From Paenibacillus peoriae KCTC 3763 (lineage in GTDB: Bacteria; Bacillota; Bacilli; Paenibacillales; Paenibacillaceae), in the NCBI RefSeq assembly GCF_000236805.1, contig NZ_AGFX01000014.1:1-63880 (forward strand): a DNA stretch of 63,880 nt, written 5' to 3'. Below are positions 18,623 to 25,463 of the stretch, piece after piece (position 1 is the first letter of the stretch; each line of letters starts with the position of its first letter). The notes under the pieces were generated by a model. The model saw nothing but the letters and a program-made list of their open reading frames with translations, had not been told where the DNA came from and did not search any database. A program made the translations under genes and the position numbers.

Positions 18623-20635
18623 TCACCATGACAGACTTCCAAGCAGTGTCTCCAACAGCTTGGTTACACTAACGTTCCAACGAGTTTGCTGCCTTTCGTT
18701 CAGTTCGGCCTTCAGGCTATTGTTGATATGCTTGTTTTCCAGCGTAATGGTATATAGCGGATCAATGGTCACGTATGAAACGGGAGAGGCGCTCTTGAGC
18801 CGATAAGTTGTGCTTTTACCCGCGCCGTCCCAGGCCTTGAATATCGTTGTCCCATCCTTGAAGGTAAATTGAACGGGGATCTTGGGGTAATCCGCACCTT
18901 TTTTGCTCAGCGTCACGACCGATTCATATCCATTCTCCAGCTTGTGGTTCGTGATGCGATCCACTGAGAAGTCTGCCATCTGGCCGTCATATACATATTG
19001 TTCAAAATAGTGGCTCCATGAGCGTCCAGTGACTCTCTCAACGATACGTTGAAAATCCTGAGATGAGGGATGTTTGAAACGGTACGTCTGGACGTAAGTG
19101 CGCATAGTGCGATCCATTTTTTTTATTCCGACCTGACGTTCAATGCCCTGCAGTACCAGCTTGCCTCGAGAGTAGGCATTTTGCCCATACTCAGCAGAGG
19201 AGCCATACTTCCATGACTCGCGGTTTAGCGGTTGAGGAGACGCTATCTGGCCTGATTGTAGCGGCAAGTTGGGGGTGAGCCCGTATTCCTGCTCCATTAG
19301 TCGTTCCTCTGCATAGGAGGTGAAGCCTTCATCCAGCCACGGTTCCTCAAATTCATTATTGGCTACCATCCCGTAGAAATATTGATGTCCAATTTCGTGA
19401 ACTAATGTCCGTTCCAGGTTATAGCCGGGATTCAGGTTATCTGCGGCGGCGGCCGTGATCAGTGTCGGATATTCCATGCCTCCGGCGCCATTGCCTGTTT
19501 TGGGCGGAACCACGATGGACAGGGTGGAGTATGGATAAGGCCCGTACCATTTGCTGTAATACGAAAGGGCGGCCTTGGCTGCGCTCATATAGCGTCCCTT
19601 GAGTTCCTTGTGCGATGGATCGAGGTACAGCTTGATTTTGACACCGGGGACTTCAGCAGAAGAAAAGGGTTCTTCTACCGTTACAAAGTTGGGTGAAGCG
19701 GCCCAGGCAAAATCGTGCACGTCATCGGCATAAAATTGATATATTTTTTGTCCATTCTGCCGGACTGCTCCACGAGTGGGAAAACCGGTCGCGGCTACGA
19801 TGTGCGTTTCAGGTACTCGAATCCGTATACTGTAAATTCCAAAATCGGCATAAAACTCGGAGTTGCCATGATACTGATGGAGATTCCAGCCCTCCTCGGC
19901 ACGTCCGCGCTGTCCTGTAGTCTCATAAACGCTGAGCTTGGGAAACCACTGTCCTGCCATTACAAAGTCATCTGTCGCGCCCATTCGTGCGAAAATGGCA
20001 GGCAGCTTTACCTCAAACTTCATATATAGTGTAATTTCTTCGCCACCTCGTACCGGCTTGGGCAGACGCACCTTCATGAGCGAACGGTCATTTGCGTTAC
20101 CGTCATCCGGTTGTACATATTGGGTGCGGTGCAGAAGGGATAAGCCGTCTTCCGTCTTGAGCTCAGTCAGCGTCATGGAGCCGAAGCCGTCCTTGGGCAT
20201 GCTGTCTCCCCGCAGCTTGCCCCCGGATTCCTTCATAAAGGTGGTTTCCATGGAGGAAAAGGCATTCGGGTATAGATGGAGATACAGATCGTTCACGGTT
20301 TTCTTCCCCGGATGCTTCCAGGTCATTGTCTCTGTACCTCGCAAAACCTGTCCTTCTTCCAGGGACACATCGATGTGATACTCCACTACCCGTTTGCTAA
20401 GGACTTCCGAAGCCGGCTGTGGAGGATTCTTGGGCAGCTCAGCCAGGATGTTTGCCCCTGAAGGCTTGCCCGTATCTGGCGCAAGCGCAGACTCAGACCG
20501 GGAGCCATATGATGGTTGGCCTATGGATTGCGGATCGGATGGCGATTGTGGCTGCCAGGCAAACCATAACGTCCCTGCGAGGAGACCGAGGGCTAGTGTA
20601 GACAATAAAACGATTTTGGTGCGTACTGGGGTCAT
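18623..20635 (-). CDS. Membrane-anchored M1-family metallopeptidase
   Basis: This 670-residue gluzincin has an N-terminal signal anchor (KIVLLSTLALGLLAGTLWF) and faces the outside. The zinc site HEIGH (about residue 412) is followed by the third ligand in WLDEGF about 24 residues later, and the GGMEYPT motif corresponds to the GxMEN exopeptidase loop in altered form. That alteration suggests specificity different from classical aminopeptidase N. The frame opens at TTG 20659, but ATG 20635 has GGGAGGT in front. Confidence 0.87.
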   Translation of the reverse strand: MTPVRTKIVLLSTLALGLLAGTLWFAWQPQSPSDPQSIGQPSYGSRSESALAPDTGKPSGANILAELPKNPPQPASEVLSKRVVEYHIDVSLEEGQVLRGTETMTWKHPGKKTVNDLYLHLYPNAFSSMETTFMKESGGKLRGDSMPKDGFGSMTLTELKTEDGLSLLHRTQYVQPDDGNANDRSLMKVRLPKPVRGGEEITLYMKFEVKLPAIFARMGATDDFVMAGQWFPKLSVYETTGQRGRAEEGWNLHQYHGNSEFYADFGIYSIRIRVPETHIVAATGFPTRGAVRQNGQKIYQFYADDVHDFAWAASPNFVTVEEPFSSAEVPGVKIKLYLDPSHKELKGRYMSAAKAALSYYSKWYGPYPYSTLSIVVPPKTGNGAGGMEYPTLITAAAADNLNPGYNLERTLVHEIGHQYFYGMVANNEFEEPWLDEGFTSYAEERLMEQEYGLTPNLPLQSGQIASPQPLNRESWKYGSSAEYGQNAYSRGKLVLQGIERQVGIKKMDRTMRTYVQTYRFKHPSSQDFQRIVERVTGRSWSHYFEQYVYDGQMADFSVDRITNHKLENGYESVVTLSKKGADYPKIPVQFTFKDGTTIFKAWDGAGKSTTYRLKSASPVSYVTIDPLYTITLENKHINNSLKAELNERQQTRWNVSVTKLLETLLGSLSW

Positions 20636-20760
20636 ACAATGGATACCTCCCGTTGACAAGCATCTACAGCATGTATATGTTTGCTTTCGGGAGATTATTA
20701 GTTAAAATATTTGTAGTGTAGATTAGAGTGTGAAGACGGAAAATGGAGGCTTAGTGACGC

Positions 20761-21267
20761 ATGAGTGAAAATCAGCCGGACGGCAAAAAACAGATTGCAC
20801 TGAACATTGTCAGTGGCAAGAGTAAACATAAGGGCTTCGGTGCAGGCTCAATCGATCTGAACAGCATGTCTCCTGTCATCATTGACCGGGGAGAGGCGAA
20901 AATTGATATTGGTGCCATGCATGCCAAAAGTAAAGTGGAGCGTGGAATCAAGTTCTCTACGAATAAAGAGGACGTACCGAACGGACGCCAGGTATGGCTG
21001 GTATGGGTAGCCGTGGATCGCACGCCCGAAGGACGTATGTATGGCGGCGCGACAGCTTGCGAGATGCTAATTGACGACGAAGCCAAACGCGGCTGGAAAA
21101 TTCTCGCCGATCACGTCAACCGTATGGATTACGCGCTCAAGCGTCGTTTTATGCTGGAGGATCTCGGCAGTGAGGATAAAGCAGCGCTCAAAAGCCTGCT
21201 GATTTCCCATAACGAGGAATGGTGGGACGCTTCGCCTGAGGAATTGAAGCAGGCGCTGGAAGGGTAA
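20761..21267 (+). CDS. ywhD: YwhD family protein
   Basis: The 168-residue protein matches the Bacillus YwhD sequence that I remember, including NIVSGKSKHKGFGAG, MSPVIID, GAMHAKSKVERGIKF and HVNRMDYALKR. Function is unknown. In Bacillus, ywhD lies near pbpG (ywhE) and speE. Here those genes follow about 8-10 kb downstream, so the neighbourhood is partly preserved but interrupted by an accessory island. Confidence 0.88.
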   Translation: MSENQPDGKKQIALNIVSGKSKHKGFGAGSIDLNSMSPVIIDRGEAKIDIGAMHAKSKVERGIKFSTNKEDVPNGRQVWLVWVAVDRTPEGRMYGGATACEMLIDDEAKRGWKILADHVNRMDYALKRRFMLEDLGSEDKAALKSLLISHNEEWWDASPEELKQALEG

Positions 21268-21301
21268 GAAAAGCGATAACGCAGTCATAGTATTGTAAGA
21301 A

Positions 21302-21330
21302 AGCAGCCGCTCTGTTGGCTGCTTTTTTTA
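21302..21330 (+). terminator. Terminator of ywhD
   Basis: AGCAGCC pairs with GGCTGCT around GCTCTGTT and is followed by a run of T residues. Confidence 0.88.
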
Positions 21331-21414
21331 TGCGAAATAGCCTTTATCATAACCGTATGATCGGGGTGATGGCATAGAAGAATATTTTATGACCGATTGG
21401 ACACTAACCTTTTG

Positions 21415-21445
21415 GTAAGTAGCTGTACTAAAAGTGCATACTTAC
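21415..21445. promoter_or_regulatory. Predicted HxlR-type operator A
   Basis: GTAAGTA (21415-21421) and TACTTAC (21439-21445) form a perfect 7-bp inverted repeat. It covers the -35 region of a promoter whose -10 box is TATACT (21465-21470), just upstream of the oxidoreductase gene. A nearly identical element lies upstream of the HxlR regulator gene. Confidence 0.65.
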
Positions 21446-21503
21446 ATATTTGCAGTGCGCGCTTTATACTCAGAAAATAAATATACTCAAGGAGGATAAG
21501 TCT

Positions 21504-22058
21504 TTGAAAACTCTTGTTATCGTAACACACCCAAGCATAGAAACATCTGTCATAAATAAGCGATGGGTAGGTGAACTCAAAAAATATCCAGAAAAATATA
21601 CGATACATGAATTGCATACGGTTTACCCTGACGGGAACATTGATGCGGAAAAAGAGCAGCACTTAATTGAATCACATAGTAAGCTTATTTTACAGTTTCC
21701 TGTTTATTGGTTTAGTAGTCCGCCTCTCCTTAAAAAATGGCTTGACGATGTTTTTGCTTATGGCTGGGCTTATGGTTCAAATGGAGGAGACAAATTAAAG
21801 AATCGCAAAGTTGCTTTGGCTGTATCTGCCGGAATTAAAAAAGAAGATTACAGTGAAGAGGGAAGATATCGCTATACACTTGAGCATTTATTATCTCCTT
21901 TTGAAACAACCTTCCTATATTGCAATGCAGATTATCGTCCGTTCTTTGCGTTTTATGGTGCAGAGAATGAGCCTGGCGAAAATGACCCTGGTGCGTCCGA
22001 AAGCGAATTGGAAAAAAGCGCACGAGATTATTTGAATTTTATTGATAACCTGCAATAA
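21504..22058 (+). CDS. NAD(P)H oxidoreductase, flavodoxin-like fold
   Basis: The 184-residue product belongs to the MdaB/YwrO/KefF quinone-oxidoreductase group. It has an N-terminal TLVIVTHPS FMN/phosphate strand-loop, the QFPVYWFSSPPLLKKWLDDVF segment and the AYGSNG region typical of the family. It would reduce quinones or other electrophiles with two electrons. The start is TTG 21504 after AAGGAGGAT; the upstream in-frame ATG has no ribosome-binding site. The shared operator implies control by the HxlR protein. Confidence 0.88.
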   Translation: MKTLVIVTHPSIETSVINKRWVGELKKYPEKYTIHELHTVYPDGNIDAEKEQHLIESHSKLILQFPVYWFSSPPLLKKWLDDVFAYGWAYGSNGGDKLKNRKVALAVSAGIKKEDYSEEGRYRYTLEHLLSPFETTFLYCNADYRPFFAFYGAENEPGENDPGASESELEKSARDYLNFIDNLQ

Positions 22059-22082
22059 TAATTTTATTAAAAACTATAAAAC

Positions 22083-22118
22083 AAGAAGTATTTCCCTGTT
22101 GAGGAGATACTTCTTTTG
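22083..22118. terminator. Terminator between convergent oxidoreductase and HxlR genes
   Basis: AGAAGTATTTCC pairs with GGAGATACTTCT (one wobble), followed by TTTT on the plus strand. Confidence 0.75.
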
Positions 22119-22139
22119 GTTTAAACAAAACAGGAATGC

Positions 22140-22499
22140 TTATCGCCGTTCCTCCTCCAGGGCTGGCAAACCGTTTTTCTCTCCCCACTCGCACATCATA
22201 TTTAACAATGGGATGAGAGAAAGGCCGCGTTCAGATAATGAATATTCAACTTTTGGGGGTATTTGGGGGAATTCCTTGCGTATGATAAGGCCATCTGCCT
22301 CTAGCTCTTTTAACATGATGCTTAGTGTTTTGAAGGAAATGGTACCGATACTTCGTTTCAGCTCGTTATGCCGCATAATCTTATTTTCAGAAAGCCAATA
22401 TATAATGATCATTTTATATTTACCGCCTATTAAGGACAACGTGTATCCAAAGCCAGTGTCTTTTAAGACCACGCCAGACGGAACACAGGTTTCGCGCAT
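22140..22499 (-). CDS. HxlR-family transcriptional regulator
   Basis: The 119-residue winged-helix protein has the HxlR layout: Cys5 near the N terminus, the helix with LSLIGGKYKMIIIYWL, recognition helix ISFKTLSIMLKELEADGLI, and wing with VEYSLSERG. Several family members (YodB, CatR, HypR) sense quinones or diamide through an N-terminal cysteine. Cys5 sits where that redox cysteine lies. AAAGGAGAG precedes ATG 22499. It probably represses itself and the neighbouring oxidoreductase. Confidence 0.9.
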   Translation of the reverse strand: MRETCVPSGVVLKDTGFGYTLSLIGGKYKMIIIYWLSENKIMRHNELKRSIGTISFKTLSIMLKELEADGLIIRKEFPQIPPKVEYSLSERGLSLIPLLNMMCEWGEKNGLPALEEERR

Positions 22500-22518
22500 A
22501 AATTACACTCTCCTTTAG

Positions 22519-22550
22519 GTAAGTATACGATACAAATGTACATACTTTAC
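22519..22550. promoter_or_regulatory. Predicted HxlR-type operator B
   Basis: GTAAGTA (22519-22525) and TACTTTAC (22543-22550) with a similar spacer repeat the element found at 21415-21445. It overlaps the -10 box (TATACT on the minus strand, 22527-22522) of the regulator gene, consistent with autorepression. Confidence 0.65.
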
Positions 22551-22816
22551 AATTGATCATTATGCAATCTTATTGAAAGTATGTAAAGTAAGATCGCTAT
22601 CAAATTTTTCTATATGTTTAAATCGAACAAATTTAAGAAACGGATAGAATATTTTATGTGTAAGAAGTGGGGAGAATCCGCTTGTCTTGGGCTCGGTATC
22701 ATGGGAAACGAGTTGGTGTTAAAGTGGAACGGAGTGAGTTAAGATAGCAGAAGAATCAGTAAAATTCTTGAAGAAAAAAACTGTATTTACGTTATAAAAT
22801 GAGCTATACTGAGATA

Positions 22817-22937
22817 AGAATAGTAAAAGGAGCCGTGCGCTAACACGACTCCAGTGTACAATCACTGCTTAAAGAGCAGTCGGCAGTAGGGTTCAACGAT
22901 AGACCGTTACCTTGGGGAGGGCGGTCTATTTCTTTTT
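22817..22937 (+). ncRNA. Antisense antitoxin RNA, copy 1
   Basis: A -10 box TATACT (22805-22810) predicts a start near 22817. An ACTGCT/AGCAGT hairpin and a terminal stem, GATAGACCG (22898-22906) with CGGTCTAT (22922-22929), followed by T residues, are present. Compared with copy 2, the terminal stem shows a G-C to A-T change on both arms and a G-T to G-C change, so pairing has been kept. Confidence 0.65.
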
Positions 22938-22982
22938 CACGTAGGTAAGCAATGCCAGAATGAACATGCCAAACATGATCAT
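22926..22982 (-). pseudogene. Truncated type I toxin remnant
   Basis: The remaining frame encodes MIMFGMFILALLTYVKKK, the hydrophobic and basic C-terminal part of the 27-residue toxin of copy 2. The first nine codons, the ribosome-binding site and the 5' leader have been replaced by unrelated sequence. No usable ribosome-binding site lies upstream. Confidence 0.75.
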
Positions 22983-23049
22983 ATGACTAAGGGTTAGGCT
23001 TTCAAAGCAACAGCATTTTAATTGTCAAAAATATATGAACAGTAGAACC

Positions 23050-23079
23050 TTGACATCCTGAACAGGCACTTACTATAAT
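23050..23079 (+). promoter_or_regulatory. Sigma-A promoter of the PTS IIA gene
   Basis: TTGACA (23050-23055) and a perfect TATAAT (23074-23079) are separated by 18 bases. Transcription would begin near 23086, giving a leader of about 120 bases. Confidence 0.8.
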
Positions 23080-23087
23080 TCAAATAG

Positions 23088-23139
23088 AAATCGGTTCCAA
23101 AATCCGATTTTTATTTATTTCTCCTGTGGAACCGGTTCC
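23088..23139 (+). promoter_or_regulatory. PTS IIA leader: attenuator or tandem sugar-repressor operators
   Basis: AAATCGG (23088-23094) pairs with CCGATTT (23104-23110) before a T-rich run, making a weak terminator. ATCGGTTCCA (23090-23099) can alternatively pair with TGGAACCGGT (23127-23136), which would disrupt it. Both segments also contain AANCGNTT cores (AATCGGTT, and AACCGGTT within the palindrome GGAACCGGTTCC at 23128-23139), the hallmark of LacI-family operators. Either mechanism is possible. Confidence 0.5.
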
Positions 23140-23206
23140 TAAAAGAGTGTAGTTAAGTCCTATTCACTGTTTTTGAATATAATCTGTTAAAAAAGGTGGC
23201 ATCGTT

Positions 23207-23713
23207 ATGTTTAAATGGTTGAAAAAGAAGACAGCTCCTCGTATTGAAGAATTCGACATGGTAGCGCCAGTTAAAGGACGCGTGGTTTCCCTTGAAGAGG
23301 TTCCCGACCCTGCTTTCTCTACGAAGGCTATGGGGGAAGGCATCGCTATTCATCCGGCCGAGGGCAAGGTTATAGCTCCTTTTGCAGGTAAAGTCGCTCA
23401 TGTCATGGAGAAAAGTAAACACGCTCTGATCATTGAACATGAATCCGGAGTACAAATTTTGATACATGTCGGTATTAATACAGTCTCCCTCAAAGGACAG
23501 GGCTTTAATCCTCGTGTACAAACAGGAGATAGCATTAAAGCGGGCCAATTATTGATGGAGTTTGATCTGGATGCGATTCAACGGGACGGATTGCCGATCA
23601 TTACTCCAGTAATCGTTCCAGACGGGCAAGATATGATCAGTCATGTAGAAATATTGGAAGGTTCATCTACATCTCCAGATGTGCCTGTATTAAGAGTTCA
23701 TTTGAAAGCCTAG
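23207..23713 (+). CDS. Stand-alone PTS glucose-type EIIA protein
   Basis: The 168-residue protein carries a complete Crr-like IIA domain. The phosphorylated residue is His87 (ILIHVGINTV) and the partner His72 lies in KHALIIEHESG. Such proteins pass phosphate from HPr to IIB domains of glucose, glucosamine or sucrose permeases, and may also have regulatory roles. No IIBC permease gene is nearby, so it probably serves permeases encoded elsewhere. AAAAGGTGG precedes ATG 23207, and it has its own promoter and terminator. Confidence 0.93.
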   Translation: MFKWLKKKTAPRIEEFDMVAPVKGRVVSLEEVPDPAFSTKAMGEGIAIHPAEGKVIAPFAGKVAHVMEKSKHALIIEHESGVQILIHVGINTVSLKGQGFNPRVQTGDSIKAGQLLMEFDLDAIQRDGLPIITPVIVPDGQDMISHVEILEGSSTSPDVPVLRVHLKA

Positions 23714-23784
23714 TTGGCATTTTTGCTTCCTGCTGAGCATACTCATAGGGCGGATTTTTTAGGGTTTAACAGTAAAGTATGTAG

Positions 23785-23820
23785 AAAAAGACTAACCGGG
23801 AATTCCTGGTTAGTCTTTTC
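23785..23820. terminator. Bidirectional terminator
   Basis: A perfect AAAAGACTAACC/GGTTAGTCTTTT stem with an AATT-centred inner part separates the convergent IIA and MBL hydrolase genes. Confidence 0.88.
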
Positions 23821-23873
23821 ATTAGATGATTCACTTACCAGTCAAGGGGTTGGTATGAGCAATTCATCAAAAG

Positions 23874-24623
23874 CTAGGATTCATATATTTCAGCTATCCG
23901 CTGATTGCAATTGCCCTCGTAAAGCCCTCCATGGAAGCAGATCACTTTTTTAATATCATATGGCAGCATATTTTTAAGAGATTCCTTCGCCATATTAAAA
24001 TCGTGACAGTATTGTGGGTCTGGCTCCTGCAGCTCGCCGTTCACTACAGTCAGGGCATCGCCTGCAATCAGGGTTTGACTGGCCTTATGATAGAAGCTTA
24101 GGTGTCCTGGTGTGTGGCCAGCAGTATCTATAACTACAATCCCTCCACAAAAAGGCAATTCCTCCCCGGCAACGATTGTGGAGTTCACTATAGCCTTTGG
24201 GGGATTTTCCAGCGTGCGCTGAAACGCATGTCTCCACTCTACCGGAACGGATTCGGGCAAGGAGTTTACAGCTTGAGCTATCGCTTCTGGTGTCAGTTTT
24301 ATAAGCTGATTTTCTCCCTGTATATAGGGCTTTTCGATAGAACTGGCAAATACCTGAACTGGGGATGAACAGGTCCGAATTACATCTGCTAAACTGCCGA
24401 TATGATCGAGGTCCTGGTGGGTAATGAGTATGGAGGTAAGTTTATGGATAGTGAATCCGGCACTTAAAATTGCCTCTTGTAAAAGCGGTAGTTGCCCGGG
24501 GTAAGTCGTGTCCACTAGAATCATATTATCTTTGTCCCACATTAAAGTGGGGTGAATGCTCTCTGTTCGTCCCATGATGGTAGAAGAAACCTGAAGTATC
24601 TGTATCCCCTTGTGCAATTGCAT
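23874..24623 (-). CDS. MBL-fold metallo-hydrolase
   Basis: The 249-residue protein has the metallo-beta-lactamase fold with metal ligands in THQDLDHIG (an HxDxDH variant with His69, Asp71, Asp73, His74), HTPGHLSF, GDALTV and a late His (CFHGG). It resembles the YflN/glyoxalase II-like group of Bacillales. The substrate is unknown. AGAAGGGATT precedes ATG 24623. It appears to be transcribed alone. Confidence 0.87.
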   Translation of the reverse strand: MQLHKGIQILQVSSTIMGRTESIHPTLMWDKDNMILVDTTYPGQLPLLQEAILSAGFTIHKLTSILITHQDLDHIGSLADVIRTCSSPVQVFASSIEKPYIQGENQLIKLTPEAIAQAVNSLPESVPVEWRHAFQRTLENPPKAIVNSTIVAGEELPFCGGIVVIDTAGHTPGHLSFYHKASQTLIAGDALTVVNGELQEPDPQYCHDFNMAKESLKNMLPYDIKKVICFHGGLYEGNCNQRIAEIYES

Positions 24624-24826
24624 CGAATCCCTTCTAAAAGAGTTGATTTATACAAAGGGATCGTATCACGAAATCAAAATATGTAAACTAAAATTATAAC
24701 ACAAAAATAATTATTTGTCAATATATAGAATTCTAAATTTGTGTGACAATAACTCTTATAAGAGCGCCTTTTACTTTATTCAGACTAAATACCATAAATT
24801 CAGAATAGGATCGAGAGAGGAGTCGT

Positions 24827-24992
24827 ATGTTGAATACAAACCGTTTTTAGAATTGCAAGAAGCGCTGCTTCAAGCCTTCCACAGTATCAGCATGTACACT
24901 CTAATCGGGAAGGAGCTTTTTTGGACACCAATGCAGAGCAATATGCAGCTTTAAATCGGAGGTTAAAGGAATTTCTGAACGAAATGGAATGA
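24827..24992 (+). pseudogene. Broken small gene, about 55 codons
   Basis: ATG 24827 has an excellent GAGAGGAG ribosome-binding site, but the frame stops after seven codons. One extra T in the T5 run at 24844-24848 and another in the T6 run at 24917-24922 would restore one frame. It would start MLNTNRFLELQEALLQ and end NRRLKEFLNEME. The predicted two-helix product resembles Spo0E-like phosphatases only in size and outline; the SQELD signature is not seen. It could be a decayed gene, sequencing error or chance. Confidence 0.4.
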
Positions 24993-25126
24993 ACCCTACT
25001 CTTTAACAGAAATCTATGAGAAGGTACTTATTCGTTGCCAAACATATAGTAAAGAGAGTAAGGATTCAGTAAATTTTTTGAAGATAAAAGCTGTATTTAC
25101 GTAATAAAATGAGCTATACTGAGGTA

Positions 25127-25246
25127 AGAATAGTAAAAGAGCCGTGCGTCAACACGACTCCAGTGTACAACCACTGCTTAAAGAGCAGTCGGCAGTAAGG
25201 TTCAGAAGTAGATCGATACCTTGTGGGGGGCGGTCTACTTCTTTTT
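25127..25246 (+). ncRNA. Antisense antitoxin RNA, copy 2
   Basis: The -10 box TATACT (25115-25120) predicts a start near 25127; the -35 region is weak. The RNA contains an ACTGCT/AGCAGT hairpin and ends with a terminator in which AGAAGTAGATCG (25204-25215) pairs with CGGTCTACTTCT (25231-25242) before TTTT. It overlaps the toxin stop codon and about 100 bases of its 3' region, the arrangement of RatA/txpA in Bacillus. Confidence 0.78.
25134..25160 (-). terminator. Terminator of the toxin mRNA
   Basis: On the minus strand GAGTCGTG (25160-25153) pairs with CACGGCTC (25146-25139) and is followed by TTTT. It lies near the start of the antisense RNA, so the two transcripts overlap tail to tail for about 110 bases. 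Confidence 0.7.
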
Positions 25247-25318
25247 CATGTAGGTAAGCAATGCCAGAATGAACATGCCAAACATGATCATCAAGGAAAT
25301 CGCGTCTTTAACCTCCAT
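25235..25318 (-). CDS. Type I toxin, holin-like membrane peptide (27 aa)
   Basis: The product begins MEVKDAISLMIMFGMF and ends LLTYMKKK: a short acidic/amphipathic start, one membrane helix and a basic tail, as in putative holin-like toxins of Firmicutes. A near-perfect ribosome-binding site (GGGAGGTGAT) precedes ATG 25318. That site is one arm of a CTCCC-CGAA-GGGAG hairpin. GGGCGGTC in the leader (25356-25349) is perfectly complementary to GACCGCCC just past the stop (25235-25228), so the mRNA ends can pair around the gene. Both features would keep translation low. Confidence 0.82.
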   Translation of the reverse strand: MEVKDAISLMIMFGMFILALLTYMKKK

Positions 25319-25381
25319 GGGCATCACCTCCCTTCGGGGAGACTAGCCGACCGCCCTTTTAGCCGTATGTTGTACTAGAAA

Positions 25382-25387
25382 AGTATA
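25382..25387 (-). promoter_or_regulatory. -10 box of the toxin promoter
   Basis: TATACT on the minus strand lies about 64 bases upstream of the toxin start and predicts a start near 25375. The -35 region is poor. Confidence 0.45.
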
Positions 25388-25463
25388 CCATAAAATATAC
25401 GTTTTTAAGATGATAATTACTTAATTGCGTTTTTTTGTTTAGGGGAGTGCTATAGAATTAAAT

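Larger units (their letters stand above)
22754..22982. repeat. Type I toxin-antitoxin cassette, copy 1 (toxin 5' end lost)
   Basis: This is the most diverged of three related elements (also at 25064 and 26451). It keeps the antisense RNA promoter, hairpins and terminator, plus the last 18 codons of the toxin. Homology to copy 2 stops at 22982, inside the toxin gene. Beyond it the toxin start, ribosome-binding site and promoter are absent. Confidence 0.8.
25064..25387. repeat. Type I toxin-antitoxin cassette, copy 2 (complete)
   Basis: This is the intact member of a three-copy family. The plus strand encodes an antisense RNA and the minus strand a 27-residue membrane toxin, with overlapping 3' ends. 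From about 25101 to 25236 it is identical to copy 3, implying a recent duplication. Copy 1 is clearly older. Confidence 0.85.

Noticed and set aside
23714-23953. A 79-codon plus-strand frame after the PTS IIA gene
   Set aside because: It crosses a strong bidirectional terminator and has no ribosome-binding site.
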